A stretch of 51,408 bases of DNA from an uncultured Dorea sp. (GTDB taxonomy: Bacteria; Bacillota; Clostridia; Lachnospirales; Lachnospiraceae), in assembly GCA_947645355.1 (NCBI GenBank), contig CANSCI010000009.1, positions 1 through 51,408 of the forward strand. Reading direction: 5' to 3'. A program made the position numbers and the translations under genes. A model generated the notes under the pieces. The model searched no databases. It saw only the letters and a program-made list of their open reading frames with translations, and was not told the DNA's origin. Shown in pieces: positions 25,136 through 33,802 of the stretch; the first letter of the stretch is position 1; each line of letters opens with the position of its first letter.

Positions 25136-28100
25136 CTATTCTTCCAGTTCATCCTCCAGAAGACTTACCGATACCAGTGTTGATACCCCCTTCTCCTGCA
25201 TAGTAATGCCATACAGCCTGTCGGAGGCAGTCATGGTCCCCCTCCGGTGGGTGATTACAATAAACTGCGTATTTTCCGTCAGCTTATGCAGATATCTGGC
25301 GAACCGGACCACATTATTGTCGTCCAGCGCCGCCTCAATTTCGTCCAGCAGACAGAACGGCGAAGGCTTTAAGTTCTGTATCGCAAACAACAGTGCAATG
25401 GCTGTGAGCGCTTTCTCCCCGCCGGACAGCTGCATCATATTTTGAAGCTTCTTTCCCGGAGGCTGTGCAATAATCCGAATACCCGCTTCCAGGATATCCT
25501 CATCCTCCATCAACTCCAGTGTCCCCTTGCCGCCGCCGAACAGCTCCTTGAACACCGTATCAAATTCCGAAGAAATCTTTTCAAATTGCTCTCCAAACTG
25601 CTTCCTCATGGCAACGTCAAGCTCCTCGATAATCTGCTCCAGCGTTGCCTCAGCCTCCACCAGATCATCATGCTGGGTTTTCAGGAACCCATAACGATCC
25701 GAAAGATTTTTAAAATCCTCAATCGCATTGACATTGACATCTCCAAGACTTCGAATCTCACTCTTTAAGTCAGCAATCCGCCGTTTCATTCTGGCAAGGT
25801 CTGTCAGATTCACATCCCGGATCTCCAGGGCATGGTTATATGTGATCTCATATTCCTCCCACATATAATTCATCTGCTTCTCGGAATTCTCCTCGTAAGC
25901 CGCTTTCTGGCTCTCCAGGCGGAAGACCTCTTTGTCAAGGTCGGACATATGTCTGGAAAGTTCTTCCCGCTTCTCCAAAAATGTTTTATGCCGCTGGTTC
26001 AGTTCTTCCCTCGCTCCTTTGAATCTCTCGATTTCTGCCTGAATCTCTGCAAACAATTCGCCGGAATTCTCAATCGTCTGCCTGAGATCCGCAATCTGCT
26101 CTTCCTTGTCCTGTATCTCCCTGGAAGTGCCGCCCTTGCTTGCCTCCAGTTCCTTCATTTCCTGGGAGAATTTTTCTATCTCCTCCTGGATACGGGCCGT
26201 ATTTTCCAAGATAAAGGCATCCTTTTGCTCCAGGCCTGCGCTGATCAGGTGAAGTTCCTCCACCGTCTTTTGTTTCTCCGACTCTGACTCCCGCTCCAGA
26301 TCCAGCGCTCCCTGTTCCTTCTCGATCTGTCCGGACAATTCCTTCTCCAGCTGTTCTGATGTGTCAAGTTCTACATTGATAGATTCCTGATTGTCTACAA
26401 TATCCGTAATCTGTCTGTCCAATTCCTGGATTTCGGCTTCTATATCTTCTGCGGTGTTCCGCACAGATTTGATTCTTGCCTCTGCCTGATCCAGATTCAT
26501 CTTGGCTGTGTTCTGGATGACATAACTCTTCTGCATCCGGCTCTTTAATTTTTCAATCTCATCATAGCAGCCGGCGCGTTCCTTTCTGAGCTGATCTGAA
26601 TGAATCTGCAGCTCATCCATTTCTTTCTTAAGCTGCCGCACTGTCCTCTCAAATTCCTCAATCTCGCGGCGCCTGCTCAACAGATTGCTGGAATTTTTAA
26701 AGGCTCCTCCGGTCATGGAACCGCCCGGATTAATCAGTTCTCCTTCCAGGGTCACAATACGAAGAGACTGCCTGTACTTTCTGGCAATGGCTGTTCCATG
26801 GTCAATGTGATCCACCACCAGCGTGCGTCCCAGCAGATGCTCTGTCAGCTGCTCATACCTGGAGTCTACTTTTACCAGTGTATTGGCTGTGCCGATGACG
26901 CCTTCTTCCTTCAGGGCCTCCGGCCTGCCGAACCCTCCATAGTTTTTTATATTGGTCAGCGGCAGAAAAGTAGCGCGCCCAAACTTATTTTTCTTCAGAA
27001 ACGAAATCATCCGCTTGGCTGTATCCTCGTCTGCTGTGACAATATTCTGGATATTGCCCCCCAGCGCAGTCTCCACGGCAATCTCATATTCCTTTTCCAC
27101 CTTGATTAAATCAGCTACAACACCCAGCAGCCCCTTCTCCTGGCCTCGGTGGTCCATGACCTTGCGGATGCTGTTGCCATATCCGTCGTAGCGCTCTGTG
27201 ATATTTTTCAGGGATTCCAGCCTGGACTGCTCCCTGTGGTATGCTGTCTGGCCGATCCTGAACTGCTCTGTCTGCCGGGACAACTCTTCCTGCAGTGCCT
27301 GGATCTTCTCCTCATAGGCATCATTTTCCTCATGCAGCTTGATGATATTCCCGGAAATTTCCTCAAGTTCCTTTGCATAACGGTCTTTCAGGAGTTTCTG
27401 ACTTTCGGCCTCCTCCTCTGCCTCCAGGATCCTCTGATCCAGCTGGGCTTTCCGCACCTGGATCTGCTCCAGCATCGTATTATACTTCTGGATCTTCGCC
27501 TTCGTGGACGCACGGTTGTTCAGAAGATCCATAATATCATTCTTACTCTGCTCAATTCCGGAAGACAACGTGGCGATCCTGCTCTGAACCTCGATCAACT
27601 CTTCCCTCGCCCCGTTTTCCAGCTGTTTGCGCTTCTTTAGTTCTCCCTTTATCGCGGTCTGCTCCTGCTTAAGACTCTCAAGCTGCTCCTGCCTCTGAGC
27701 CATCTCCTGGTCAATGGTAAGGGCACGCTGTGCGTAATGCTCGTCATTCATATGGGCGCTGTGGATCTGCTCCTTTAACAGTGCAATCTGATTCTCAAGC
27801 TGCTGCTTAAGCATTGTCGTCTCATTCAGCTGGCTCTTTGCCTTCTCAATGGATTCGTCAATACCGTCCACCTGCTCCTCCACCGTCTCATATTCCTGCT
27901 TCATATCTGCATAGCGCCTGCCCGCACTGTCAAGTTCGCCCTGGGTAACTGCAAGCTTCTCTTCGATCCCTTTGATCTGATCGCGGATCCGCTCCGTCTC
28001 AAGCAAAAACATATTGATATCATAGGTTTTTAATTCTTCTTTTTTCTTCAGGTACTCCCTTGCCTTCTCGGATTGTCTCTCCAGCGGCTCCATCTGCTTT

Positions 28101-28696
28101 TCCAGTTCCGCAAGGATGTCGTTGACACGCAGAAGATTCTGCCGTTCTTCCTCCAGCTTCTTTACAGACATATTCTTCCGGCGCTTGAATTTGACAATTC
28201 CTGCCGCCTCATCAAACAGCTCTCTCCGCTCCTCCGGCTTACCGCTCAGGATCCGGTCAATCTGACCCTGGCCAATAATGGAATACCCTTCTTTACCGAT
28301 ACCAGTATCGTAGAACAGTTCATTGACATCCTTAAGCCTGCATGCACTGCCGTTGATCAGATACTCGCTTTCTCCGGAACGGTACAGCTTTCTTGCAACA
28401 GTCACTTCCTCGAATTCAATCGGAAGCTGATGATCCGAATTGTCAAGCGTTATTGCAACAGATGCGTAGCTGAGCGGCTTACGATTCTCTGTACCGGAGA
28501 AGATGACATCCTGCATGCTTCCTCCCCGAAGCTGCTTTACCCGCTGTTCACCAAGCACCCAGCGAACGGCATCCGCAACATTGCTTTTTCCGCTCCCGTT
28601 GGGTCCTACGATCCCCGTAATACCATTATGAAAATCAAACCTTAACTTATGTGCAAAGGACTTAAATCCCTGCACCTCTATACATTTTAAATACAT
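25136..28696 (-). CDS. smc: SMC chromosome condensation protein
   Basis: The 1186-residue protein is full-length: N-terminal ATPase half with GPNGSGKSNVADAVRWVLGE (about 32-51), a long coiled coil (about 170-500), a hinge (about 520-640; ending in GGSMTGGAFKNSSNLLSRR), the returning coiled coil (about 670-1000), and the C-terminal ATPase half with signature LSGGEKALTAIALLFAI and Walker B PSPFCLLDEIEAALDD. It organises and segregates the chromosome together with ScpAB, which are not in the window. It lies 7 bp after rnc. Confidence 0.97.
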   Translation of the reverse strand: MYLKCIEVQGFKSFAHKLRFDFHNGITGIVGPNGSGKSNVADAVRWVLGEQRVKQLRGGSMQDVIFSGTENRKPLSYASVAITLDNSDHQLPIEFEEVTVARKLYRSGESEYLINGSACRLKDVNELFYDTGIGKEGYSIIGQGQIDRILSGKPEERRELFDEAAGIVKFKRRKNMSVKKLEEERQNLLRVNDILAELEKQMEPLERQSEKAREYLKKKEELKTYDINMFLLETERIRDQIKGIEEKLAVTQGELDSAGRRYADMKQEYETVEEQVDGIDESIEKAKSQLNETTMLKQQLENQIALLKEQIHSAHMNDEHYAQRALTIDQEMAQRQEQLESLKQEQTAIKGELKKRKQLENGAREELIEVQSRIATLSSGIEQSKNDIMDLLNNRASTKAKIQKYNTMLEQIQVRKAQLDQRILEAEEEAESQKLLKDRYAKELEEISGNIIKLHEENDAYEEKIQALQEELSRQTEQFRIGQTAYHREQSRLESLKNITERYDGYGNSIRKVMDHRGQEKGLLGVVADLIKVEKEYEIAVETALGGNIQNIVTADEDTAKRMISFLKKNKFGRATFLPLTNIKNYGGFGRPEALKEEGVIGTANTLVKVDSRYEQLTEHLLGRTLVVDHIDHGTAIARKYRQSLRIVTLEGELINPGGSMTGGAFKNSSNLLSRRREIEEFERTVRQLKKEMDELQIHSDQLRKERAGCYDEIEKLKSRMQKSYVIQNTAKMNLDQAEARIKSVRNTAEDIEAEIQELDRQITDIVDNQESINVELDTSEQLEKELSGQIEKEQGALDLERESESEKQKTVEELHLISAGLEQKDAFILENTARIQEEIEKFSQEMKELEASKGGTSREIQDKEEQIADLRQTIENSGELFAEIQAEIERFKGAREELNQRHKTFLEKREELSRHMSDLDKEVFRLESQKAAYEENSEKQMNYMWEEYEITYNHALEIRDVNLTDLARMKRRIADLKSEIRSLGDVNVNAIEDFKNLSDRYGFLKTQHDDLVEAEATLEQIIEELDVAMRKQFGEQFEKISSEFDTVFKELFGGGKGTLELMEDEDILEAGIRIIAQPPGKKLQNMMQLSGGEKALTAIALLFAIQNLKPSPFCLLDEIEAALDDNNVVRFARYLHKLTENTQFIVITHRRGTMTASDRLYGITMQEKGVSTLVSVSLLEDELEE

Positions 28697-28703
28697 CTTC
28701 CAC

Positions 28704-29399
28704 CTACTCTTTGTCCTTGCTGCGTAATTTCAGGATGCTCTGATAAGCAGCCCTCTGCTCCGCAGCCTTTTTTGTCCGCCCGCTGCCCACGCCGTACCGG
28801 GTATCTCCTACATAGGCGGCAACCTCAAAGACTTTTTCATGGTCCGGTCCGTACTCTGCAAGCTTCACATAAGAAATGCCGTCCTTAAACTCGGACTGTA
28901 CCATCTCCTGAAGGATAGTCTTGCTATCAAAAAAGAGCTTTTTATTCTCCAGGTCATTCAGGATAAATGTGTGAATGAACTCTTTTGCACTAGCAAAACC
29001 ACCATCAACATAGATTGCACCGATCAGTGCCTCCAGTGCATCAGAAATGATAGAATCCCGCTTCCTGCCGCCGGTCACTTCCTCGCCGTGCCCAAGCAGC
29101 AGGTAATCACCCAGTTCAATATCCCGGGCACAGAAAGCCAGGGCAGGCTCACACACGATACTTGCCCGGATCTTTGTAAGTTCACCCTCCTGCATCTTCA
29201 GATTTTCAAGAAAAAGGTATTCACTGGTCACCAATTCCAGAACTGCATCGCCCAGAAACTCAAGCCTCTCGTTGCACTCTCGTTTCGGCAAATGCTTTTC
29301 ATTTGCGTAAGAGCTGTGGACCATTGCCTTTTTCAGTAAATGGGCATCCTCAAAATCATACCCGATCCTAATTTGTAATTTTTTCAAGTCTTTACTCAT
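28704..29399 (-). CDS. rnc: ribonuclease III
   Basis: The 231-residue enzyme cleaves double-stranded RNA such as rRNA precursors. The catalytic domain (about 1-150) has the signature ERLEFLGDAVLELV, with the metal-binding acidic residues also seen in DALEALIGAIYVD. A double-stranded RNA-binding domain fills about 160-228 (TILQEMVQSEFKDG...GSGRTKKAAEQRAA). It starts after the acpP terminator and leads rnc-smc-ftsY-ilvA. Confidence 0.97.
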   Translation of the reverse strand: MSKDLKKLQIRIGYDFEDAHLLKKAMVHSSYANEKHLPKRECNERLEFLGDAVLELVTSEYLFLENLKMQEGELTKIRASIVCEPALAFCARDIELGDYLLLGHGEEVTGGRKRDSIISDALEALIGAIYVDGGFASAKEFIHTFILNDLENKKLFFDSKTILQEMVQSEFKDGISYVKLAEYGPDHEKVFEVAAYVGDTRYGVGSGRTKKAAEQRAAYQSILKLRSKDKE

Positions 29400-29414
29400 T
29401 CATTATGCCTCATA

Positions 29415-29461
29415 AAGTGAAAAAGCCCTAGTGTACTGACCACTAGCAGGCTTTTTCACTT
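29415..29461 (-). terminator. acpP terminator
   Basis: Arms AAGTGAAAAAGCC (29415-29427) and 29449-29461 pair over 13 bp, and an inner CTAGTG/CACTAG stem (29428-29433 with 29441-29446) continues it. The A/T blocks in the arms supply the T-run in both directions. It separates plsX-acpP from rnc. Confidence 0.78.
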
Positions 29462-29473
29462 CTAAAAATATGC

Positions 29474-29707
29474 CTAGTCATTTGTTGCATTTTTAATCTG
29501 TTCTACAGCATCCCCTACTGTCACAATCTTCTCAGCATCTTCATTGTCGATCTCAATGTCAAAAGTCTCTTCAATCCCCATGATAATCTGGAAAATATCC
29601 AGAGAATCCGCTCCGAGATCATCCACAAATGTAGATTCCATCTTGATCTCCTGCTCATCCAAATTCAATACATCTGCAATGATTGATTTCAATTTTTCAA
29701 ATTCCAT
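29474..29707 (-). CDS. acpP: acyl carrier protein
   Basis: The 77-residue acidic protein carries acyl chains on a 4'-phosphopantetheine arm at S35 in [12 protein letters not shown]. The ATG at 29707 is chosen because AAGGAG is 7 nt upstream of it and only 1 nt from the ATG at 29713. It lies after plsX and before a strong terminator, the usual fatty acid and phospholipid gene order. Confidence 0.97.
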   Translation of the reverse strand: MEFEKLKSIIADVLNLDEQEIKMESTFVDDLGADSLDIFQIIMGIEETFDIEIDNEDAEKIVTVGDAVEQIKNATND

Positions 29708-29754
29708 ATACATTCTCCTTTTCTACATACATAGTGTATATTATTCAGCGGATG

Positions 29755-30762
29755 CTAATCCGATTGAATACTCTCTCTGATTTTCTCATTGATCCTCTGC
29801 TTTTTAAATGTCACACACTGCACCAGGGTATTGCTGATCTCCTTCGCCTTTGAGCTTCCGTGTGTTTTGACCACAAGTCCGTTAAGCCCGAGAAGCGGCG
29901 CTCCGCCATGCTCCGACACATCGAAGTTCTTCAGCGTCTCTTTCAGAGCCGGCTTCACAAGAAGGGCTCCGATCTTGCTCCTTAAACTTCCCATCATCCC
30001 TTTTTTTATCTGACGGATCAGGGTATTTCCCACTCCTTCAAAAAGCTTCAGTATAATATTCCCGGCAAATGCCTCGCACACAATCACGTCTGCCTGTCCG
30101 CCCGGAATCTCTCTCGCCTCGACGCTTCCGATAAAATGAATCCCCTTCTCCGCTTTCAGCAGCGGAAATGTCTCTTTGACCAGGGCATTCCCCTTTTCTT
30201 CCTCCGCGCCGATATTTACGATACCTACCGTCGGATTCTTGATTCCCACTACATGCTCCATATAAATAGACCCCATCTTCGCAAACTGCACAAGATGAGA
30301 CGGTCTTGCGTCTACATTGGCCCCGCAGTCCACCAGAAGAGACACTCCCTTCTCCGTAGGCATCAGCGGTGCAAGGGGCGGCCGCTCTACACCTTTGATC
30401 CTTCCGACGATTACCTGGCCGCCTACCAGAATCGCCCCGGAACTTCCTGCCGACACAAATGCATCTGCCTTTCCTTCCTTCACCATCTTCATCCCTACAA
30501 CAATGGAAGAATCCTTTTTTTTCCGTATGGCATTTACCGGAGGCTCCGCCGTCTCGATCACCTCTGAGGCATTCACAATCTCAATGCGGCTCTCGTCATA
30601 CCGGTACTGAGCCAGCTCTTTCTTAACAGCCTCCTCTTTTCCTACCAGGAAAACATGGATACCTGCTTCTCTCTCCAGCGCATCTACCGCTCCTTTGACA
30701 ATCTGGGCCGGGGCATTGTCCCCTCCCATAGCGTCCAGTGCTACTTTTGTAATCTCTGTCAT
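29755..30762 (-). CDS. plsX: phosphate acyltransferase PlsX
   Basis: PlsX makes acyl-phosphate from acyl-ACP for phospholipid synthesis at the membrane. The product is 335 residues from ATG 30762 (MTEITKVALDAMGGDNAP, GGGAGG upstream); 19 additional upstream codons in frame would overlap the promoter. Conserved stretches include MPTEKGVSLLVDCGANVD and FAGNIILKLFEGVG. It heads a transcript with acpP. In related genomes rpmF usually comes directly before plsX; here an IbrAB-like pair is inserted. Confidence 0.96.
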   Translation of the reverse strand: MTEITKVALDAMGGDNAPAQIVKGAVDALEREAGIHVFLVGKEEAVKKELAQYRYDESRIEIVNASEVIETAEPPVNAIRKKKDSSIVVGMKMVKEGKADAFVSAGSSGAILVGGQVIVGRIKGVERPPLAPLMPTEKGVSLLVDCGANVDARPSHLVQFAKMGSIYMEHVVGIKNPTVGIVNIGAEEEKGNALVKETFPLLKAEKGIHFIGSVEAREIPGGQADVIVCEAFAGNIILKLFEGVGNTLIRQIKKGMMGSLRSKIGALLVKPALKETLKNFDVSEHGGAPLLGLNGLVVKTHGSSKAKEISNTLVQCVTFKKQRINEKIRESIQSD

Positions 30763-30790
30763 TCTTTTTCCTCCCAGCGCTACTAGAATA

Positions 30791-30839
30791 ATTCTACTAG
30801 ACCTTAACACAAAAATCAATATTTTTTATTTATTGATTT
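30791..30839 (-). promoter_or_regulatory. plsX promoter overlapping an AT-rich terminator
   Basis: Minus strand: -35 TTGATT (30814-30819) and -10 TAGAAT (30791-30796) with a 17-bp spacer. The arms AAATCAATA and TATTGATTT (30813-30821 with 30831-30839), followed by TTG on the minus strand, form a terminator-like hairpin for the ParB-like gene, and the -35 lies inside its 3' arm. The direct repeat TTCTAGTAG/TCTAGTAG around the -10 is a possible regulator site. Confidence 0.65.
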
Positions 30840-30840
30840 G

Positions 30841-31392
30841 CTATTCATCTTTCCCCTGATTCTCCGGATAAAATTCATCCTCAACCGGCCGCCATGCTTC
30901 CCCGAATTTCACATCCTTAAATAGTGCTGCAAGGCCGGTAATCTGCTTGAGCCTGAGGATCTCATCCTTATCCATGCCCAGATGTTTCGAGATCCACGCA
31001 TCCGACCTGCCAAGCTCATGGAGCTCTTTGATAATGTTGCTCATAAGGTCTACATCATGGCTTCCCCTGGCGCGGTTGTGCCGGATGGTGCTTGCCATCC
31101 GGTTATCCAGTGATTTATTGATGACCGAGACCGGCAGTTTTCCTCCTTCACGCTCCCGTATATCAGGGTAATCCAGCATGACACGGTAACGGTGGAATCC
31201 ATCGACAATAACATAGACATCCTCCTCTTTGACATAATAGCAGACGATGGGCATTGTATAGCCATCTTCCTTGATACTGTCATAAAGAAGCTTCATTTCC
31301 GGCGGCGCGGTCACATTCGGATTATAAGTATTCGGGACGATTTTTTCGACCGGAACCGCAATCACATTGTAAACAGGACTCTCAAAAGCCAT
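30841..31392 (-). CDS. ParB/Srx-domain protein (IbrB-like)
   Basis: The 183-residue product (from ATG 31392, with AGGTGA upstream; a GTG at 31401 is possible) has a ParB/sulfiredoxin-type fold: KIVPNTYNPN, VDGFHRYRVMLDYPD and RHNRARGSHDV are the ParB box-like motifs, followed by a helix-turn-helix-like segment (DAWISKHLGMDKDEILRLKQITG). It follows the PP-loop gene with start and stop nearly overlapping, so the two are co-translated. IbrA/IbrB pairs with these folds were described in E. coli as regulators of immunoglobulin-binding genes and also occur on phages. No chromosome-partition role is implied: parA is absent. Biochemical function is unknown. Confidence 0.85.
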   Translation of the reverse strand: MAFESPVYNVIAVPVEKIVPNTYNPNVTAPPEMKLLYDSIKEDGYTMPIVCYYVKEEDVYVIVDGFHRYRVMLDYPDIREREGGKLPVSVINKSLDNRMASTIRHNRARGSHDVDLMSNIIKELHELGRSDAWISKHLGMDKDEILRLKQITGLAALFKDVKFGEAWRPVEDEFYPENQGKDE

Positions 31393-31393
31393 T

Positions 31394-32716
31394 TCAATCA
31401 CCTACCTTTTTGTACTTATGTTTCAGCATATCTACGCGCCGCTGCTGTTCCCTTGAAAGACCGAATCCCATAAAACGGCAGGTATGGTCATTTTTCAAAA
31501 TACAGTAGCACATCCGTTTCCAACTGGGAATATCTCTGGAAGACTTGATGTCATCCGTATGATCCGGAATCTTATCCAGAAATATAACCCGGGAATTCTT
31601 CATCACCGTATAATTGGAAACTCCGTTGCGCCGGATATGATATCCATGCTCCATCAGGTCCTGTATAACATTCTCCTCTAGCCCTCCTCCTTTCGTATGC
31701 CAGAATTTCATGGACGTGTTGAACTTTTTGACATAATTATTTCTTAGACGGGCGGGCAGAGTGTCAAGCAGGAACTTGGTGTAAGATTCCCACGTATGCC
31801 CTTCCGGGAGCGAAAGATTTCGGTATCCCATTGCCTTGGTTCTCCCGTAAATAGACGTAAAGTTAGCACCCTTCACTCTTCCGACCAGTTTCGCCCAGAT
31901 CTCAGGATCTATAATACGATACAGATTCAGACTGTCTTTTGCATAATCGTTAAAAGGTGAGGCCACCCGCATCTGGTTCGGTTTCAGACCTGCCATATAG
32001 TAAAGATCATAAAGCTTGTTATAATCATAGCCAAATACATAATTTGCATGCCACACGTCACTGTTGGACCAGTCATAGAGGGGAGACGCCGCCCACATGT
32101 CTTTAAACTGCCTGCTGAGCCAGCATTTATCCATATAACCGTATTTTTTATTCAGGATCCCAATGTACCGCTGCAAAGACTCGTCTGCTCTGATGCCCAG
32201 CAGACAGACGGTTTTCCGGTTGCCATGGGACATCCGGTACCAGCGTCCGAACTGCTTGGCCAGATCCTCCTGATGCATTCGGTACCGGTATGTAGTCATG
32301 GGATTGTGCTGCAGGTTGATCACATACGGATGCTTCGGCATCGGCCGGACCCATAACTCTTCCTTAGTATCGTCCCATGGATACCAGTACATCTGGTAAC
32401 TGCTGAGTGCCGTCCGGGTCGCCATCGGAAGACAGACCCAGTAGGGCTCGACTTCATCTTGGATCCGTTCAAAGGTGCGCTCTACATATTCCGTAGTTAC
32501 TGTATACTGCGCCTCAAAATCCTGATGGAACACCCCAATCTTCCTGTTTGGGTAGTATTTCCGCTGGAAATCCTGAGTCAGATTCAGAAGCAGCCCGCTG
32601 TCTTTCCCTCCTGAAAAAGAGACAAAAATATTGTCAAATTCCTCGAATACAAATTTCAAACGTTCCTGCAGGGCGTGATAGACATCCTGCCCCGTGTAAT
32701 TTTTTCTCATGTACAT
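31394..32716 (-). CDS. PP-loop ATPase / PAPS reductase-like protein (IbrA-like, DUF3440-type)
   Basis: The 440-residue protein has the PP-loop SFSGGKDSGLLLNL (about 33-46), the later nucleotide-site segment CLLGIRADESLQRY, and SPLYDWSNSDVWHANYVFG, all typical of PAPS reductase-family enzymes and of DndC-like sulfur-transfer ATP pyrophosphatases. The C-terminal half (about 260-440) has the DUF3440-like region. It is too long and lacks the assimilation-gene neighbours (sulfate adenylyltransferase, sulfite reductase) expected of a true CysH. The partner is the ParB/Srx protein. It lies between rpmF and plsX, normally adjacent, so it looks inserted into a housekeeping set. Cysteines near the C-terminus (MCYCILKNDHTCRF) may matter. 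Possible roles include nucleic acid or nucleotide modification, or gene regulation; none is shown. Confidence 0.85.
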   Translation of the reverse strand: MYMRKNYTGQDVYHALQERLKFVFEEFDNIFVSFSGGKDSGLLLNLTQDFQRKYYPNRKIGVFHQDFEAQYTVTTEYVERTFERIQDEVEPYWVCLPMATRTALSSYQMYWYPWDDTKEELWVRPMPKHPYVINLQHNPMTTYRYRMHQEDLAKQFGRWYRMSHGNRKTVCLLGIRADESLQRYIGILNKKYGYMDKCWLSRQFKDMWAASPLYDWSNSDVWHANYVFGYDYNKLYDLYYMAGLKPNQMRVASPFNDYAKDSLNLYRIIDPEIWAKLVGRVKGANFTSIYGRTKAMGYRNLSLPEGHTWESYTKFLLDTLPARLRNNYVKKFNTSMKFWHTKGGGLEENVIQDLMEHGYHIRRNGVSNYTVMKNSRVIFLDKIPDHTDDIKSSRDIPSWKRMCYCILKNDHTCRFMGFGLSREQQRRVDMLKHKYKKVGD

Positions 32717-32800
32717 TCTTATTCCCCCGGGCCTGACTTAACCATTCAAGCATCAACAATGTCCCGACAGAGTTTCATCTGATGTGTAAGATTCCACAAT

Positions 32801-32831
32801 ATGAAAGAAAGCCTTCCGTAATCCGGAAGGC
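32801..32831 (-). terminator. rpmF terminator
   Basis: Arms GCCTTCCG (32811-32818) and CGGAAGGC (32824-32831) with a 5-nt loop, followed on the minus strand by TTTCTTTCAT. It lies shortly after the rpmF stop codon and closes the yceD-rpmF transcript before the IbrAB-like pair. Confidence 0.8.
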
Positions 32832-32844
32832 CTTCGTCTGCTTC

Positions 32845-33024
32845 TTAGTCCTGTGGAATGATTTCTTTTTTGTTGTAAGAGCCACAAGCCTTGCACACTC
32901 TGTGAGGCATCATTAACTCGCCGCATTTGCTGCATTTTACGAGATTTGGCGCGCTCATCTTCCAGTTTGCTCTTCTTTTGTCTCTTCTTGCTTTGGAAGA
33001 TTTATTCTTTGGACAAATTGACAT
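32845..33024 (-). CDS. rpmF: 50S ribosomal protein L32
   Basis: This short frame gives 59 residues: MSICPKNKSSKARRDKRRAN, then WKMSAPNLVKCSKCGELMMP and HRVCKACGSYNKKEIIPQD. The N-terminus and the zinc ribbon (two CxxC pairs, KCSKCG and VCKACG) are those of zinc-bearing bacterial L32. The ATG at 33024 has a GGAGGTG site inside the end of yceD, 3 bp after the yceD stop. The yceD-rpmF pair is nearly universal. Confidence 0.97.
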   Translation of the reverse strand: MSICPKNKSSKARRDKRRANWKMSAPNLVKCSKCGELMMPHRVCKACGSYNKKEIIPQD

Positions 33025-33027
33025 AGG

Positions 33028-33561
33028 TTACACCTCCTTAAAATTCTTAAAAACATCGCGGATAACTGACATTCTTGGATCGAGGCCTGTATCTTCGCAG
33101 TCGCAGGCGCCTTCATTCAGGTTTTGGCCACAGACGCTGCAAATCCCTTTACAGTCTTCGCTACACAGAACTTTCATCGGCCATCCTACCAATATCTCAT
33201 TATAGAGTAATTTGTCTACGTCAAGGAAATATCCGTCAATATAATTATTCTCGTCTAATTGATCTGTCTTCTCTGAACCTGTCTCTGCCCCGGAGTTCTT
33301 AATTTCCCTCTCAAAATCCAGTGCAAATTCCACCAAAACTGCCTGTAAGCATCTGTCACAGGGAATCTCGATAGTCAAATCGCATGTCCCGGTAATACGA
33401 AGCTTGCGCTCCCCCGCATACGCAACACGGATATGAGCATCCTTCTTTGAAACTACGGGATATACACCGGAATTCACCCGGAATTCTTCCACCTGGCAGG
33501 GAACGATCTCATCGATTGGCTGATGCTGCTCAGATAAGACGCCGGATAGGTTTAATAACAT
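33028..33561 (-). CDS. YceD/DUF177-family protein
   Basis: The 177-residue product (ATG 33561, AGGGGTGA upstream; an ATG at 33582 would add seven residues) is of the YceD/DUF177 family, which is co-conserved with rpmF and linked to 23S rRNA or large-subunit accumulation. Visible marks are CDRCLQAVLVEFALDF in the middle and the C-terminal cysteine-rich end (CSEDCKGICSVCGQNLNEGACDC) with DPRMSVIRDVF. A strong extended -10 promoter lies directly upstream. Confidence 0.93.
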   Translation of the reverse strand: MLLNLSGVLSEQHQPIDEIVPCQVEEFRVNSGVYPVVSKKDAHIRVAYAGERKLRITGTCDLTIEIPCDRCLQAVLVEFALDFEREIKNSGAETGSEKTDQLDENNYIDGYFLDVDKLLYNEILVGWPMKVLCSEDCKGICSVCGQNLNEGACDCEDTGLDPRMSVIRDVFKNFKEV

Positions 33562-33591
33562 AATACTGTCACCCCTATTCACACTTAAATA

Positions 33592-33619
33592 ATTATACCA
33601 TGTAAAACCCTTTTGTCAA
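33592..33619 (-). promoter_or_regulatory. strong extended -10 promoter of yceD-rpmF
   Basis: Minus strand: consensus -35 TTGACA (33614-33619), 16-bp spacer, consensus -10 TATAAT (33592-33597) preceded by TGG, an extended -10. Confidence 0.85.
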
Positions 33620-33725
33620 CCTGTTTTTACCCGTTTTCACACTGTTTTCGTCATTTTCTGTAATATTATATCCTGCGCTCCTTTTGCTTTCTCCCTCCCC
33701 TTCATTTCTGAGGCGGTTTCAGCCA

Positions 33726-33775
33726 TAATAATGCCCCCTGCAGACAAGGAAAGTTTCTTTGCCTGCAGGGGGCAT
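33726..33775 (-). terminator. ackA terminator hairpin
   Basis: Arms ATGCCCCCTGCAG (33731-33743) and 33763-33775 pair perfectly over 13 bp, and about six further pairs extend the stem inwards. The following minus-strand bases are TATTAT, so the T-run is interrupted. It lies about 27 bp after the ackA stop. Confidence 0.72.
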
Positions 33776-33802
33776 CTGATTTCTACATACAATTATTTCA
33801 TA

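Noticed and set aside
29415-29461. Hairpin as a mobile-element end or CRISPR-type repeat
   Set aside because: Single copy, between acpP and rnc, with terminator features. No CRISPR array, insertion sequence, tRNA or rRNA gene was seen anywhere in the window.
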